NCBI GenBank assembly: GCA_014649355.1
Contig: BMSW01000003.1
Location: 124,001-188,000 of the forward strand
DNA from: Streptomyces althioticus
Lineage (GTDB): Bacteria; Actinomycetota; Actinomycetes; Streptomycetales; Streptomycetaceae
DNA: 64,000 bases
Direction of reading: 5' to 3'
Numbering within the stretch: position 1 is the first letter of the stretch; every line of letters starts with the position of its first letter. Positions 35,860 to 45,949 of this stretch are shown here, one piece after another. Made by a program: the position numbers and the translations under genes. The notes below the pieces were generated by a model that was given only the letters and a program-made list of their open reading frames with translations, searched no databases and was not told the origin of the DNA.

Positions 35860-36954
35860 CTACCTGTGGGCACGGGCGGCGACCGCCTCGTACACCATGC
35901 CGACGAGCAGTTCGTCGGCGTCCCGGCGGCCGAACTCGCTCGCGCTGCGGGACATCTCGTACAGCCGGTGCGGGTCGGCGAGCACGGGCAGCACGTTCTG
36001 CTGGACCCACTCCGGGGTCAGATCCGCGTCGTCGACCAGCAGTCCGCCGCCGGCCTTCACCACGGGCTGGGCGTTGAGCCGCTGTTCGCCGTTGCCGATG
36101 GGCAGCGGAACGTAGGCGGCCGGGAGTCCGACGGCGGAGAGCTCGGCGACGGTCATCGCACCCGCGCGGCAGAGCATCATGTCCGCCGCCGCGTACGCGA
36201 GGTCCATCCGGTCCAGGTAACTTACCGGGATGTACGGGGGCATGCCCGGCATCTGCTGCACGTGCGGCAGTTCGTTCTTCGGGCCGACCGCGTGCAGGAT
36301 CTGGATGCCGGCCTGCTGGAGCCACGGGGCGACCTGCTGGACGACCTCGTTGAGCCGGCGGGCGCCCTGCGAGCCGCCGGAGACCAGGAGCGTCGGCAGG
36401 TTGGGGTCGAGCCCGAACGCGGCGCGCGCCTCGGGGCGCACGGCGGCCCGGTCGAGGGTGGCGATGGTGTGCCGCAGCGGGATGCCGATGTAACGCGAGT
36501 TGCGCAGCTTGCTGTCCGGGGTGGCGACGGCGACCTGGGCGGCGTAGCGGGAGCCGATCTTGTTGGCCAGGCCGGGGCGGGCGTTGGCCTCGTGGATGAC
36601 GATCGGCACGCCGAGGCGCTTGGCCGCGAGGTAGCCGGGCAGGGCGACGTAGCCGCCGAAGCCGACCACGACGTCGGCCCGGGTGCGCTCCAGGACCTGC
36701 TCGGTCGCCTTGATGGTGCCGCGCAGCCGGCCCGGGACGGTGATCAGCTCGGGGGTCGGCTTGCGTGGCAGCGGGACGGCGGGGATCAGCGCCAGTTCGT
36801 ACCCGCGCTCGGGTACGAGACGGGTCTCCAGGCCGCGCTCCGTGCCCAGGGCCGTGATGCCCACGGACGGGTCCTGCCTGCGCAGCGCGTCCGCGAGGGC
36901 GAGCGCGGGCTCGATGTGGCCCGCGGTTCCTCCGCCGGCGAGTACGACATGCAC
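35860..36954 (-). CDS. murG: UDP-GlcNAc:lipid I GlcNAc transferase MurG
   Basis: Peripheral membrane enzyme that adds GlcNAc to lipid I to make lipid II. The 364 residues start [20 protein letters not shown], with the first G-loop, continue with [37 protein letters not shown], and carry [17 protein letters not shown] (G-loop 3), [34 protein letters not shown] for UDP-GlcNAc binding. GTG 36954 begins 6 bases after the ftsW stop. Confidence 0.97.
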   Translation of the reverse strand: MHVVLAGGGTAGHIEPALALADALRRQDPSVGITALGTERGLETRLVPERGYELALIPAVPLPRKPTPELITVPGRLRGTIKATEQVLERTRADVVVGFGGYVALPGYLAAKRLGVPIVIHEANARPGLANKIGSRYAAQVAVATPDSKLRNSRYIGIPLRHTIATLDRAAVRPEARAAFGLDPNLPTLLVSGGSQGARRLNEVVQQVAPWLQQAGIQILHAVGPKNELPHVQQMPGMPPYIPVSYLDRMDLAYAAADMMLCRAGAMTVAELSAVGLPAAYVPLPIGNGEQRLNAQPVVKAGGGLLVDDADLTPEWVQQNVLPVLADPHRLYEMSRSASEFGRRDADELLVGMVYEAVAARAHR

Positions 36955-36960
36955 CGAAAT

Positions 36961-38313
36961 TCACCGCTCTCCGGACGAACGCGCCCCCGGGGCACGTCGT
37001 CGCATCGTGTTCCATCTCCGGGGCCGCTGAGAACCCCCGATCCGCTTTCTACCAAAGCGGGGTTGCCGCATCGCAAGCGCCATCCGCGCAGCGGGGTCCT
37101 CACGCGCGAACGCGATGAGCAGCCCGATGGCGAACATGGTCGGCAGCAGGGCGGACCCCCCGTAGGAGAACAGCGGGAGCGGGACTCCGGCGATCGGCAG
37201 CAGACCGAGCACCGCACCGATGTTGATCACGGCCTGCGCCGTGATCCAGGTGGTCACGCCTCCCGCGGCATACCTGACGAAGGGGTCCTCCGTACGTCCG
37301 GCCACGCGGATACCCGCATAGCCTAGAGCGGCGAACAGGGCGAGCACCGACAGCGTCCCCGCCAGACCCAGTTCCTCACCGGTGACGGCGAAGATGAAGT
37401 CCGTGTGCGCTTCAGGGAGTTCACCCCATTTCTCCAGACTCGCACCGAGCCCGGAGCCGAAGATCCCGCCGGAGGCCAGGGCGTAGATGCCGTGCACGGC
37501 CTGCCAGCAGTCGACCGGACCGGTCTGCGGCTCGGTGGCGCCGAGGCAGGCGAGCCGGGCCATGCGGTTCTCGCTGGTGCGGATGAGGATGGCGCCGAGC
37601 AGCGCGGCGACCGCCAGCACCCCGGCGAACAGCCGGGTGGGAGCGCCCGCCAGCCACAGCAGGCCGAAGAGGATCGCGGTGAGGATGATGGCGGTGCCCA
37701 TGTCGCCGCCGAGCATGATCAGTCCGAGCAGCATGAACGCGGCGGGAACCAGCGGCACCAGCATGTGCTTCCACTGGGTCAGCAGCCGCTTGTCCTGTTT
37801 GCGGGCGAGCAGGTCGGCGCCCCACAGCACCAGCGCCAGCTTGCCGAACTCGCTGGGCTGGAGCTGGAAACTGCCGCCGAGCGCGAGCCAGTTCTGGTTG
37901 CCGTTGACCGCGACTCCTATCCCCGGTACCTGCACCAGGGCCATCAGGAAGACGGCGCCCGCGAGGATGGGGTAGGCGAGCGCCCGGTGCAGCTTCACCG
38001 GCATCCGGGACGCCACCAGCAGCAGGACGGCGCCGATCACGGCGGCCAGCAACTGCTTGCGGAAGAAGTACGAACCCGACAGCGACATCTGCAGCGCCGT
38101 GATCTGGGAGGCCGAGTAGACCATCACCAGGCCCAGCACGGTGATCAGCAGACTGCCGCCGAGGACGACGTAGTACGCGGTCAGTGGCCGGTCCCAGGCC
38201 CTGCGCGCCCGGGTCACCAGGGTGCGCAGGGGGTTGTCGCGCGGGGGGCGGGGCGCGACGGGGCGCCGGGCGGCCCGCTGGACGGGCGGCCTGCCGGTAC
38301 GGCTACTGGACAT
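36961..38313 (-). CDS. ftsW: Septal SEDS peptidoglycan polymerase FtsW
   Basis: Polymerises lipid II into glycan strands at the septum with its partner FtsI. 450 residues with a basic 35-residue N-terminal tail, ten predicted membrane segments and the SEDS signature blocks NWLALGGSFQLQPSEFGKLALVLW, MLGGDMGTAIILTAI (with the catalytic-site acid), LPEAHTDFIFAVTGEELGL and PLPLFSYGGSALLPTMFAIGLL. ATG 38313 has GGAGG 5 bases upstream; GTG 38316 is too close to it. The C-terminus is a long basic tail. The gene is separated from murD by 86 bases. Confidence 0.96.
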   Translation of the reverse strand: MSSSRTGRPPVQRAARRPVAPRPPRDNPLRTLVTRARRAWDRPLTAYYVVLGGSLLITVLGLVMVYSASQITALQMSLSGSYFFRKQLLAAVIGAVLLLVASRMPVKLHRALAYPILAGAVFLMALVQVPGIGVAVNGNQNWLALGGSFQLQPSEFGKLALVLWGADLLARKQDKRLLTQWKHMLVPLVPAAFMLLGLIMLGGDMGTAIILTAILFGLLWLAGAPTRLFAGVLAVAALLGAILIRTSENRMARLACLGATEPQTGPVDCWQAVHGIYALASGGIFGSGLGASLEKWGELPEAHTDFIFAVTGEELGLAGTLSVLALFAALGYAGIRVAGRTEDPFVRYAAGGVTTWITAQAVINIGAVLGLLPIAGVPLPLFSYGGSALLPTMFAIGLLIAFAREDPAARMALAMRQPRFGRKRIGGSQRPRRWNTMRRRAPGARSSGER

Positions 38314-38399
38314 CACGACCTCCGCGGTACGCCGGCCAACAGGTCTCGGACGGTCCCACGCGTCCCTCCCAAGGTCGCCCGGCGCCGGGGCGGCCAGGG

Positions 38400-39818
38400 T
38401 CAGGCGCCGAGCTCGCGCACCGCCTGTGCGAACGCGTCACCGCGCTTGTTGTAGTTGGCGAACATGTCCATCGAGGCGCAGGCCGGGGCCAGCAGCACCG
38501 TGTCACCGGGGCGTGCCAGCCGCCGCGCCTCCTGGACGGCCTGGAGCATCGCCCCAGTGTCGGTCCGCCCGAGGTCGACCACGGGGACTTCGGGGGCGTG
38601 TCGCGCGAGGGCTTCGCGGATCAGGGCGCGGTCCCGGCCGATCAGCACGGCGCCGCGCAGCCGCTTCGCGGCCCCGGCGACGAGTTCGTCGAAGGTGGCG
38701 CCCTTGGCGAGTCCGCCCGCGATCCACACCACGGAGTCGTACGCCGCCAACGAGGCCTGCGTGGCATGCGTGTTGGTGGCCTTGGAGTCGTCCACGTAGG
38801 CCACGCCGTCCACGTCCGCCACGTGCGCGATGCGGTGGGCGTCCGGGCGGAAGTTCCGCAGGCCTTCCCGCACGGCGCCCGCGGGCACCCCGTAGGCGCG
38901 GGCGAGGGCCGCCGCGGCAAGGGCGTTGGCGATGTTGTGCGGGGCGGCCGGCTTCACGTCGGCGACCTCGGCGAGCTCCTGGGCGTTCTTCTGCCGGTTC
39001 TCCACGAAGGCGCGGTCGACCAGGAGGCCCTCGACGACGCCGAGTTGGGAGGGGCCGGGGGTGCCGAGGGTGAAGCCGATCGCGCGGCAGCCCTCCTCGA
39101 CGTCGGCCTCGCGGACGAGGTCCTCGGTGGCCTTGTCGGCGGTGTTGTAGACGCAGGCGACGCGGTTGCCCTCGTAGATGCGGCCCTTGTCCTTCGCGTA
39201 CGCCTCCATGGAGCCGTGCCAGTCGAGGTGGTCGGGCGCCAGGTTGAGGACGGCGGCGGAGTGGGCGCGCAGCGAGGGCGCCCAGTGGAGCTGGTAGCTG
39301 GACAGCTCCACGGCGAGCACGTCGTACTCCTCGTCGCCGAGGACCGCGTCGAGCAGGGAGACGCCGATGTTGCCGACGGCGGCGCTGCGCAGTCCGGCCG
39401 CCTCCAGGATGGAGGCGAGCATCTGCACGGTGGTGGTCTTGCCGTTGGTTCCGGTGACCGCGAGCCAGTCCGCCGCCCCGGGCTTCCTGAGCCGCCAGGC
39501 GAGTTCGACGTCGCCCCACACCGGCACCCCGGCCGCGTCGGCCGCCGCGAAGAGCGGCTTGTCCGGCTTCCAGCCGGGCGCGGTGACGATCAGCTCGGTG
39601 GAGTCGGGCAGGGTGTCGCCGTCCCCGAGGCGGACGGTGACGCCGAGCGCCTCCAGTTCCGCGGCCTGCTCGCGGGCCCGCGCGTCGTCGCCGTCGTTGA
39701 CGACGGTGACCTTCGCGCCGAGTCCGTGGAGTGCCTTGGCCGCCGGGACGCCGGAGACGCCGAGTCCCGCGACGGTGACGTGCTTGCCCTGCCAGTCGGT
39801 CACTTGTCCGCTGCCCAT
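38400..39818 (-). CDS. murD: UDP-N-acetylmuramoylalanine-D-glutamate ligase MurD
   Basis: Adds D-Glu to UDP-MurNAc-L-Ala in the cytoplasm. The 472-residue ligase begins with VTDWQGKHVTVAGLGVSGVPAAKAL (UDP-binding Rossmann part), continues with the ATP loop VTGTNGKTTTVQMLASI, NLAPDHLDWHGSMEAYAKDKGRIYEG and YVDDSKATNTHATQASLAAY, the Mur-ligase blocks. ATG 39818 overlaps mraY by 19 bases; GTG 39803 would give a 4-base GTGA overlap with the mraY stop and is a good alternative. Confidence 0.96.
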   Translation of the reverse strand: MGSGQVTDWQGKHVTVAGLGVSGVPAAKALHGLGAKVTVVNDGDDARAREQAAELEALGVTVRLGDGDTLPDSTELIVTAPGWKPDKPLFAAADAAGVPVWGDVELAWRLRKPGAADWLAVTGTNGKTTTVQMLASILEAAGLRSAAVGNIGVSLLDAVLGDEEYDVLAVELSSYQLHWAPSLRAHSAAVLNLAPDHLDWHGSMEAYAKDKGRIYEGNRVACVYNTADKATEDLVREADVEEGCRAIGFTLGTPGPSQLGVVEGLLVDRAFVENRQKNAQELAEVADVKPAAPHNIANALAAAALARAYGVPAGAVREGLRNFRPDAHRIAHVADVDGVAYVDDSKATNTHATQASLAAYDSVVWIAGGLAKGATFDELVAGAAKRLRGAVLIGRDRALIREALARHAPEVPVVDLGRTDTGAMLQAVQEARRLARPGDTVLLAPACASMDMFANYNKRGDAFAQAVRELGA

Positions 39819-40873
39819 CCCGCGTAGAAGAGGCCGAGTCCGACGATCACACAGATGCCCTGGATGATCCAGAAGCGGACCACCACAAGGACTTCGGACC
39901 AGCCTTTGAGTTCGAAGTGATGCTGGAGCGGCGCCATCCGGAACACCCGCTTACCGGTGAGCCGGAAGGAGCCGACCTGGATGACCACCGACATCGTGAT
40001 GAGGACGAACAGGCCGCCGAGGATGGCGAGCAGCAGCTCGGTGCGGGAGCAGATCGCGAGACCCGCGAGCACGCCGCCGAGCGCCAGCGAACCGGTGTCG
40101 CCCATGAAGATCTTGGCCGGGGAGGTGTTCCACCACAGGAAGCCCAGGCAGGAACCCATCAGCGCGGAGGCCACGACGGCGAGGTCCAGCGGGTCGCGCA
40201 CCTCGTAGCAGGCGCCCGGGTTGGTCAGCGTCTCGCCGTTGGCGCAGGACTCCTGGAACTGCCAGACGCCGATGAAGGTGTAGGCGCCGAAGACGAGCAC
40301 GGAGGCGCCGGTGGCCAGACCGTCCAGGCCGTCGGTGAGGTTCACGCCGTTCGACATGGCGAGGATCATGAACAGCGCCCAGATCACGAACAGGACCGGG
40401 CCGATGGTCCAGCCGAAGTCCGTGATGAACGACAGCTTCGTGGAGGCGGGGGTCTGCCCGCGGGAGTCCGCGAACTGCAGGGACAGCACCGCGAAGGCGA
40501 CGCCGACGATCAGCTGGCCGGCCATCTTCGCCTTGGCCCGCAGACCCAGCGAGCGCCGCTTCACGATCTTGATGTAGTCGTCGAGGAAGCCGACGAGGCC
40601 CATGCCGACCATCAGGCCCAGCACCAGCACGCCGGAGTACCGCGGCGACTCGCCGCTGATCACCTTGGAGAGGAAGTAGGCGGCGACCGTCGACAGGATG
40701 AAGGCGATGCCGCCCATCGTCGGCGTACCGCGCTTGCTGGCGTGCTCGCGCGGGCCGTCGTCGCGGATGTACTGCCCGTATCCCTTGCGGGCGAGCAGCT
40801 TGATCAGCAGCGGCGTGCCGATCAGGGTCAGGAAGAGGCCAATGACTCCTGCGAACAGGACCTGATTCATCAT
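39800..40873 (-). CDS. mraY: Phospho-MurNAc-pentapeptide translocase MraY
   Basis: Makes lipid I by joining the phospho-MurNAc-pentapeptide to undecaprenyl phosphate. The 357 residues have ten membrane segments. Signature loops: HASKRGTPTMGGIAFI, GFLDDYIKIVKRRSLGLRAKAK with the catalytic Asp pair, NGVNLTDGLDGLATG, NTSPAKIFMGDTGSLALGG and RMAPLQHHFELKGWSEVLVVVRFW. The start ATG 40873 overlaps the murF TGA by 4 bases. Confidence 0.97.
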   Translation of the reverse strand: MMNQVLFAGVIGLFLTLIGTPLLIKLLARKGYGQYIRDDGPREHASKRGTPTMGGIAFILSTVAAYFLSKVISGESPRYSGVLVLGLMVGMGLVGFLDDYIKIVKRRSLGLRAKAKMAGQLIVGVAFAVLSLQFADSRGQTPASTKLSFITDFGWTIGPVLFVIWALFMILAMSNGVNLTDGLDGLATGASVLVFGAYTFIGVWQFQESCANGETLTNPGACYEVRDPLDLAVVASALMGSCLGFLWWNTSPAKIFMGDTGSLALGGVLAGLAICSRTELLLAILGGLFVLITMSVVIQVGSFRLTGKRVFRMAPLQHHFELKGWSEVLVVVRFWIIQGICVIVGLGLFYAGWAADK

Positions 40874-42285
40874 CGGGCGGCGACCTCACCCTCGGCACCG
40901 GTCTCGAGCAGCGCCTGCGCCACGCTCTCGAGCCCGACCGAACGGGACGCCTTCACGAGTACGACATCCCCCGGGCGCAATTCGCTGCGCAACAGGTCGA
41001 CCGCCGCCTGTGCGTCGGACACGTGCACCGACTCCTCACCCCACGAACCCTCGTTATATGCGCCCAGTTGCAGCCAGGCGGCTTCCCTGCCCCCGACCGC
41101 GACGAGCTTGCTGACGTTGAGCCGGACGGCGAGCCGTCCGACCGCGTCGTGCTCGGCGAGCGCCTCGTCCCCGAGCTCGGCCATCTTGCCGAGCACCGCC
41201 CACGTACGGCGCCCCTTGCCCATGGCCGCCAGCGCACGCAGCGCGGCCTTCATGGACTCGGGGTTCGCGTTGTAGGCGTCGTTGACGACCGTCACGCCGT
41301 CCGGTCGCTCGGTGACCTCCATGCGCCAGCGGGAGAGGGAGCCCGCCTCGGAGAGCGCGCGGGCGATCTCGTCTGCGGACATGCCCAACTCGTGGGCGAC
41401 GGCGGCCGCGGCGAGCGCGTTCGACACGTGATGCTCACCGTACAGGCGCATGGTCACATCGCTTGCACCGGAGGGTGTGTGAAGCCTGAAGGAAGGCTGT
41501 CCGCTGTCCGTGAGTCGCACGTTCTCGGCGGAGACGTCCGCTTCGCCGGACTCTCCGAAAAGGATCACCTTCGCCTTCGTTCGGGAGGCCATGGCGCGGA
41601 CGTAGGGGTCGTCCGCGTTGAGGATCGCGACGCCCCCCTCCTCGGCCGGCGGCAGCGACTCGACGAGCTCGCCCTTGGCCTGGGCGATCTGCTCCCGGCC
41701 GCCGAACTCGCCGATGTGCGCGGAGCCGACGTTCAGCACCAGGCCGATCCTGGGCGGGGTCAGTCCGGTGAGGTAGCGGATGTGGCCGATGCCCCGGGCC
41801 CCCATCTCCAGCACGAGGAACCTGGTGTCCTCGGTGGCGGTGAGCGCGGTCAGCGGCAGCCCGATCTCGTTGTTGAGGGAGCCGGGCGTGAAGACGGTGG
41901 GGGCCTTGTTGCCCAGCACCTGGGCGACCAGGTCCTTGGTGCTGGTCTTGCCGGCCGACCCGGTGAGGGCGACGAGGGTGGCGCCGAGCCGGGCGACGAC
42001 GTGCCGGGCGAGAGCCCCGAGGGCCGCCTGGACGTCCTCGACGACGATCGCGGGCACCCCGACCGGCCGGGAGGCGAGCACGGCGACCGCGCCCGCCTCG
42101 ACGACCTGGGCCGCGAAGTCGTGGCCGTCCACGCGCTCGCCGACGAAGGCGACGAAGAGGCTTCCCGGACCCGCCTCCCGCGAGTCCCGGACCACCTCGC
42201 CGGTGACCAGGACGGAGGGGTCCGGTATGTCGTGCGTCTGCCCGCCGACGACTTCTGCGATCTCGGCGAGGGAGAGGGCGATCAC
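40870..42285 (-). CDS. murF: UDP-MurNAc-tripeptide D-Ala-D-Ala ligase MurF
   Basis: Adds D-Ala-D-Ala to the UDP-MurNAc-tripeptide. The 471-residue protein opens MIALSLAEIAEVVGG, has FVAFVGERVDGHDFAAQVVEAGAVAVL, the ATP loop ALTGSAGKTSTKDLVAQVLG, LVLEMGARGIGHIRYL and VVNDAYNANPESMKAALRAL, the Mur-ligase motifs in order. GTG 42285 follows the murE stop by 4 bases. Confidence 0.96.
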   Translation of the reverse strand: MIALSLAEIAEVVGGQTHDIPDPSVLVTGEVVRDSREAGPGSLFVAFVGERVDGHDFAAQVVEAGAVAVLASRPVGVPAIVVEDVQAALGALARHVVARLGATLVALTGSAGKTSTKDLVAQVLGNKAPTVFTPGSLNNEIGLPLTALTATEDTRFLVLEMGARGIGHIRYLTGLTPPRIGLVLNVGSAHIGEFGGREQIAQAKGELVESLPPAEEGGVAILNADDPYVRAMASRTKAKVILFGESGEADVSAENVRLTDSGQPSFRLHTPSGASDVTMRLYGEHHVSNALAAAAVAHELGMSADEIARALSEAGSLSRWRMEVTERPDGVTVVNDAYNANPESMKAALRALAAMGKGRRTWAVLGKMAELGDEALAEHDAVGRLAVRLNVSKLVAVGGREAAWLQLGAYNEGSWGEESVHVSDAQAAVDLLRSELRPGDVVLVKASRSVGLESVAQALLETGAEGEVAAR

Positions 42286-42289
42286 AAGT

Positions 42290-43945
42290 TCATCCCTGGG
42301 TCTTCTTGATGGCTTCGCGAAGCACCTGGCGGTCGTCGAACGGACGCACCACCCCGGCGATGTCCTGTCCCAGCTCGTGGCCCTTGCCGGCGACCAGCAC
42401 GGTGTCGCCGGGCTCGGCCCGGGCGACGGCGGCGGCGATCGCGGCGGCCCGGTCCTCGAAGACCGCGACCTCGCCGCGCTCGTGCGCGGGCACCGAGGCC
42501 GCGCCCTGGAGCATCGTGGCGAGGATCGCCAGCGGGTCCTCGGAGCGGGGGTTGTCGGAGGTCAGTACGGCGGTGTCGGCGAGCCGCGCGGCGGCCGCGC
42601 CCATCGGCTCCCGTTTGGTGACGTCACGGTCGCCGCCGCAGCCGAGCACGACGTGCACCCGGCCCTCGGTGACCTTGCGCAGGGCGCGCAGCACCGACTC
42701 CACGGCGTCCGTCTTGTGGGCGTAGTCCACGACCGCCAGGTACGGCTGGCCCTCGTCGACGCGCTCCAGGCGGCCGGGCACGCCCGGCACGGCGGCGACG
42801 CCGTCGGCGGCGGACTGCGGGTCGAGTCCGGCCACGGCCAGCGCGACGATCGCGGCCAGGGAGTTGGCCACGTTGAACGGGCCGGGAAGCGGCGAACGGG
42901 CGGTGACGCGCTCGCCCTCGGGACCGACCACGGTGAACGTCGAGTCCAGCGGGCCGACCTCGACGTCCTCGGCGCGCCAGTCGGCGTCCGGGTGTCCCTC
43001 GGCGGAGTAGGTGACGACCGGGACGCCGGCCTCCTTCACCAGGCGGCGGCCGTACTCGTCGTCCACGTTGACCACGCCGAGCCGGCTCCGGGCGGGCGTG
43101 AACAGCTGCGCCTTGGCCTGGAAGTAGTCCTCCATCCCGGAGTGGAACTCCATGTGCTCCGGGCTGAGGTTGGTGAAGACGGCGATGTCGAAGACGCAGC
43201 CGTCGACCCGGCCGAGGACCAGGGCGTGGCTGGAGACCTCCATGGCCACGGCCTCGGTGCCGCGCTCGCGCATGACCGCGAACAGCGCCTGGAGGTCGGT
43301 GGCCTCGGGCGTGGTGCGCTCGGACTTGATGCGCTCGTCGCCGATGCGCATCTCGACCGTGCCGATCAGTCCCGTGCTGCGGACGGTCCGCAGACCGCCC
43401 TCGACGAGGTAGGCGGTGGTGGTCTTGCCGGAGGTGCCGGTGATGCCGATCTGGAGCAGATCGCGGCCGGGGTGGCCGTAGATCGTGGCGGCCAGTTCGC
43501 CCATCCGGGCCCGCGGGTCGTCCACGACCAGCGCGGGGAGCCCGGCCGCGGCGGCGCGTTCGGCGCCCGCCGGGTCGGTGAGCACGGCGGCGGCGCCGAG
43601 GCTCGCGGCCTGGGTGACGAAGTCCGCGCCGTGAAGGCGGGCGCCCGGGAGGGCGGCGTACAGGTCCCCGGGCCGGACGGCGCGCGAGTCGTGGGTGATG
43701 CCCGTGACCTCGGCGGCCTGCGCGGGTGCGGGGACACCCAGCTGACCGGCGAGTTCCGCGAGGGGTGCGGCGGAGACCTGGTCCGGACGGGGCGGTCCCG
43801 GATATGTCACGGGGTGGCCCTTCTGGGTGGTTTGGGACTGATCAGCGTGTGGCACGGCGGTGAGCGTACCGGGCGTACCGCTCGGCGGGCCAAGCGAGGG
43901 GCCGCGGCGGTTCTGGTTCCCGGGGTCGGGGGTGATCGTTGTCAC
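42290..43945 (-). CDS. murE: UDP-MurNAc-dipeptide diaminopimelate ligase MurE
   Basis: Adds diaminopimelate (LL-DAP in Streptomyces) as third residue of the stem peptide. In the 551-residue form, the first 45 residues are low complexity; a GTG at 43810 (VTYPGPPRP) with AAGGG upstream gives the compact form. Core motifs: GITHDSRAVRPGDLYAAL, ITGTSGKTTTAYLVEGGL (ATP loop), TTPEATDLQALFAVM, AMEVSSHALVLGRVDG, and the DAP-recognition loop TSDNPRSEDPLAIL. The gene lies 37 bases from ftsI. Confidence 0.95.
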   Translation of the reverse strand: MTTITPDPGNQNRRGPSLGPPSGTPGTLTAVPHADQSQTTQKGHPVTYPGPPRPDQVSAAPLAELAGQLGVPAPAQAAEVTGITHDSRAVRPGDLYAALPGARLHGADFVTQAASLGAAAVLTDPAGAERAAAAGLPALVVDDPRARMGELAATIYGHPGRDLLQIGITGTSGKTTTAYLVEGGLRTVRSTGLIGTVEMRIGDERIKSERTTPEATDLQALFAVMRERGTEAVAMEVSSHALVLGRVDGCVFDIAVFTNLSPEHMEFHSGMEDYFQAKAQLFTPARSRLGVVNVDDEYGRRLVKEAGVPVVTYSAEGHPDADWRAEDVEVGPLDSTFTVVGPEGERVTARSPLPGPFNVANSLAAIVALAVAGLDPQSAADGVAAVPGVPGRLERVDEGQPYLAVVDYAHKTDAVESVLRALRKVTEGRVHVVLGCGGDRDVTKREPMGAAAARLADTAVLTSDNPRSEDPLAILATMLQGAASVPAHERGEVAVFEDRAAAIAAAVARAEPGDTVLVAGKGHELGQDIAGVVRPFDDRQVLREAIKKTQG

Positions 43946-43981
43946 GAGGTGGTTCCTGGTGGCTCGGTGCTCGGTACGGGG

Positions 43982-45949
43982 TCAGGGCTTGAAGGTGACC
44001 GGCAGGGCGGCGGGGGCGGCTCCGGTGGGCGGGACCTGGAGGCTCTTCAGGGAGAACTCCATGACCTGCTTGAAGACGGGCCCGCAGATCTGACCTCCGA
44101 AGTAGCTGCCCTGGGTGGCGTTCTGGATGACGCAGTAGACGGTGATGCGGGGCTTGTCGGCGGGGGCGAAGCCGGCGAAGGACGAGGTGTAGCCGTGGTA
44201 CTTCCCCGTGGCCGGATCCACCCGGTTCGCCGTACCGGTCTTGCCCGCGACCCGGTACCCCGGGATGCGGGCCTTGGTACCCGTGCCCTCCTCGTCGTCG
44301 ACGACCGACTCCAGCATCTGCGCGAGGGTCTTCGCCGTCTTCTCGCTGACGACCCGTGTCCTCTCGGGCTCGGGTGCGGGGGTGAAGCGCCCGTCGGGTC
44401 CCTTGGAGCCGCGGACGAGGGTGGGTTCGACACGGACGCCGCCGTTGGCGATGGTCGAGTACACGGAGGCGGCCTGCATCGCGTTGATGGACACGCCCTG
44501 GCCGAAAGGGATCGTGTACTGCTGCGAGGTGGACCACTGGTCCGGCGGGGCCAGGATGCCCTTGGTCTCGCCGGGGAAGCCCAGCCCGGTGTGGCTGCCG
44601 AGGCCGAACTTGCGCAGGTAGTCGTACAGCACCTTGTTGGCCTGGGACTGGGTCTTGCCGAGCTGGCCGGTGGCGAGGATGGTGCCGATGTTGCTGGACT
44701 TGGCGAGGACGCCGTTGAGCGTCAGGTACCAGGTCGGGTGGTCGATGTCGTCCTTGAACAGCCGGTCGCCGCGGTGCAGCCGGTTGGGCACCACGACGTG
44801 GGTGCCGGGGGTGGCGGCCTTCTCCTCCAGCACGGCCGCCATGGACAGCACCTTGGCCGTGGAGCCCGGTTCGAAGGCGTCCTGGAGGGCCGCGTTGCCG
44901 AGCGTCCCGGGGTCGGCGTCGGACAGGTCGTTGGGGTCGAAGCCGGGGGCGTTGGCCATGGCCAGGACCTCGCCGGTGCGGGTGTCCTGCACGATGACGT
45001 AGCCGCGGTCGGCGGCGGACTCCTCCACCTGCTTGCTGATGGCGTTCTGCGCCGCCCACTGGATGTCGCGGTCGATGGTGAGCTCGATGTCGTCGCCGGG
45101 CACGGCCGGGGTCTCCGTGGAGCCCGCGGTGGGCACCAGACGCCCGCCGGACTGGGCGTAGCGGATCTTGCCGTCCTCGCCGGCCAGCCGCTTCTCGAGC
45201 TGGAGCTCGACGCCGCCGCTGCCCTTGCCCTCGGCGTTGACCCAGCCCAGTATCCCGGCGGCGAGTTCGTTGTTGGGGTACACCCGCTTGCTGGTCGGCA
45301 CGGAGAAGATGCCGGCCAGCACGTTGACCGTCGACGGGTCCGTCTCGGACTTGGCGGCGAGGGCGGACCTGAGGTCCTTGATCTGCCTCCAGACCTGCGG
45401 GGTCTGCCGCCCGGCCAGCTTCACGTAGCGCAGCGCCGGGTTGTCCGGCCGCAGCTTGCGGACCAGGTCCTCCGGGTCCGCGCCGAGGATCGGGGCGAGC
45501 AGCGCCGCGGCCTGCTCGGGCCCGTCGTCGATCTTCAGCTCGTCCGGGGCGAACATCGTGGGGTCGGCGGTGATGTCGTAGGCGTCCTCGCTGGTGGCGA
45601 GGGCCACGCCGTTGCGGTCGGTGATCTCGCCGCGGTCGGCGGCCAGCACCTGCCCCACGTAGCGGTTGCGCTCGGCCTTGCCGGCGTACGTGCTCGCGTC
45701 GACGGCCTGGACCTGCACCAGGCGGACGACGAACGCGAGCATGACGAGGGTCAGGCCGACGCCGACCAGGCGCAGCCGGGGGCGCGGGCTGCCCAGCCGG
45801 ATGGTCTTCGGGGCGCCGGGGCGCGGTCCGCCGGGTCCTCGGGCCGGGCGGGCGCCGGGGCCGGTGCGTCCGCGGGCGGCCGGACGGACGGGCCGGGCGG
45901 GTCCGGGCACCCGGCGGCGGGGCGGTTGCCTGTCGGACACTTCCGTCAC
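43982..45949 (-). CDS. ftsI: Septal peptidoglycan transpeptidase FtsI (PBP3/PBP2B)
   Basis: Cross-links septal peptidoglycan with FtsW. The 655 residues have a 60-residue Pro/Arg/Gly-rich cytoplasmic tail, one membrane anchor (LVGVGLTLVMLAFVVRLVQVQ), the dimerisation domain (YVGQVLAADRGEITDRNGVALATS) and the penicillin-binding domain with active-site motifs S-T-A-K (EPGSTAKVLS), S-S-N (LAKSSNIGT) and K-T-G (VAGKTGTANR). GTG 45949 overlaps the ftsL stop by 4 bases. The C-terminus has no PASTA repeats. Confidence 0.96.
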   Translation of the reverse strand: MTEVSDRQPPRRRVPGPARPVRPAARGRTGPGARPARGPGGPRPGAPKTIRLGSPRPRLRLVGVGLTLVMLAFVVRLVQVQAVDASTYAGKAERNRYVGQVLAADRGEITDRNGVALATSEDAYDITADPTMFAPDELKIDDGPEQAAALLAPILGADPEDLVRKLRPDNPALRYVKLAGRQTPQVWRQIKDLRSALAAKSETDPSTVNVLAGIFSVPTSKRVYPNNELAAGILGWVNAEGKGSGGVELQLEKRLAGEDGKIRYAQSGGRLVPTAGSTETPAVPGDDIELTIDRDIQWAAQNAISKQVEESAADRGYVIVQDTRTGEVLAMANAPGFDPNDLSDADPGTLGNAALQDAFEPGSTAKVLSMAAVLEEKAATPGTHVVVPNRLHRGDRLFKDDIDHPTWYLTLNGVLAKSSNIGTILATGQLGKTQSQANKVLYDYLRKFGLGSHTGLGFPGETKGILAPPDQWSTSQQYTIPFGQGVSINAMQAASVYSTIANGGVRVEPTLVRGSKGPDGRFTPAPEPERTRVVSEKTAKTLAQMLESVVDDEEGTGTKARIPGYRVAGKTGTANRVDPATGKYHGYTSSFAGFAPADKPRITVYCVIQNATQGSYFGGQICGPVFKQVMEFSLKSLQVPPTGAAPAALPVTFKP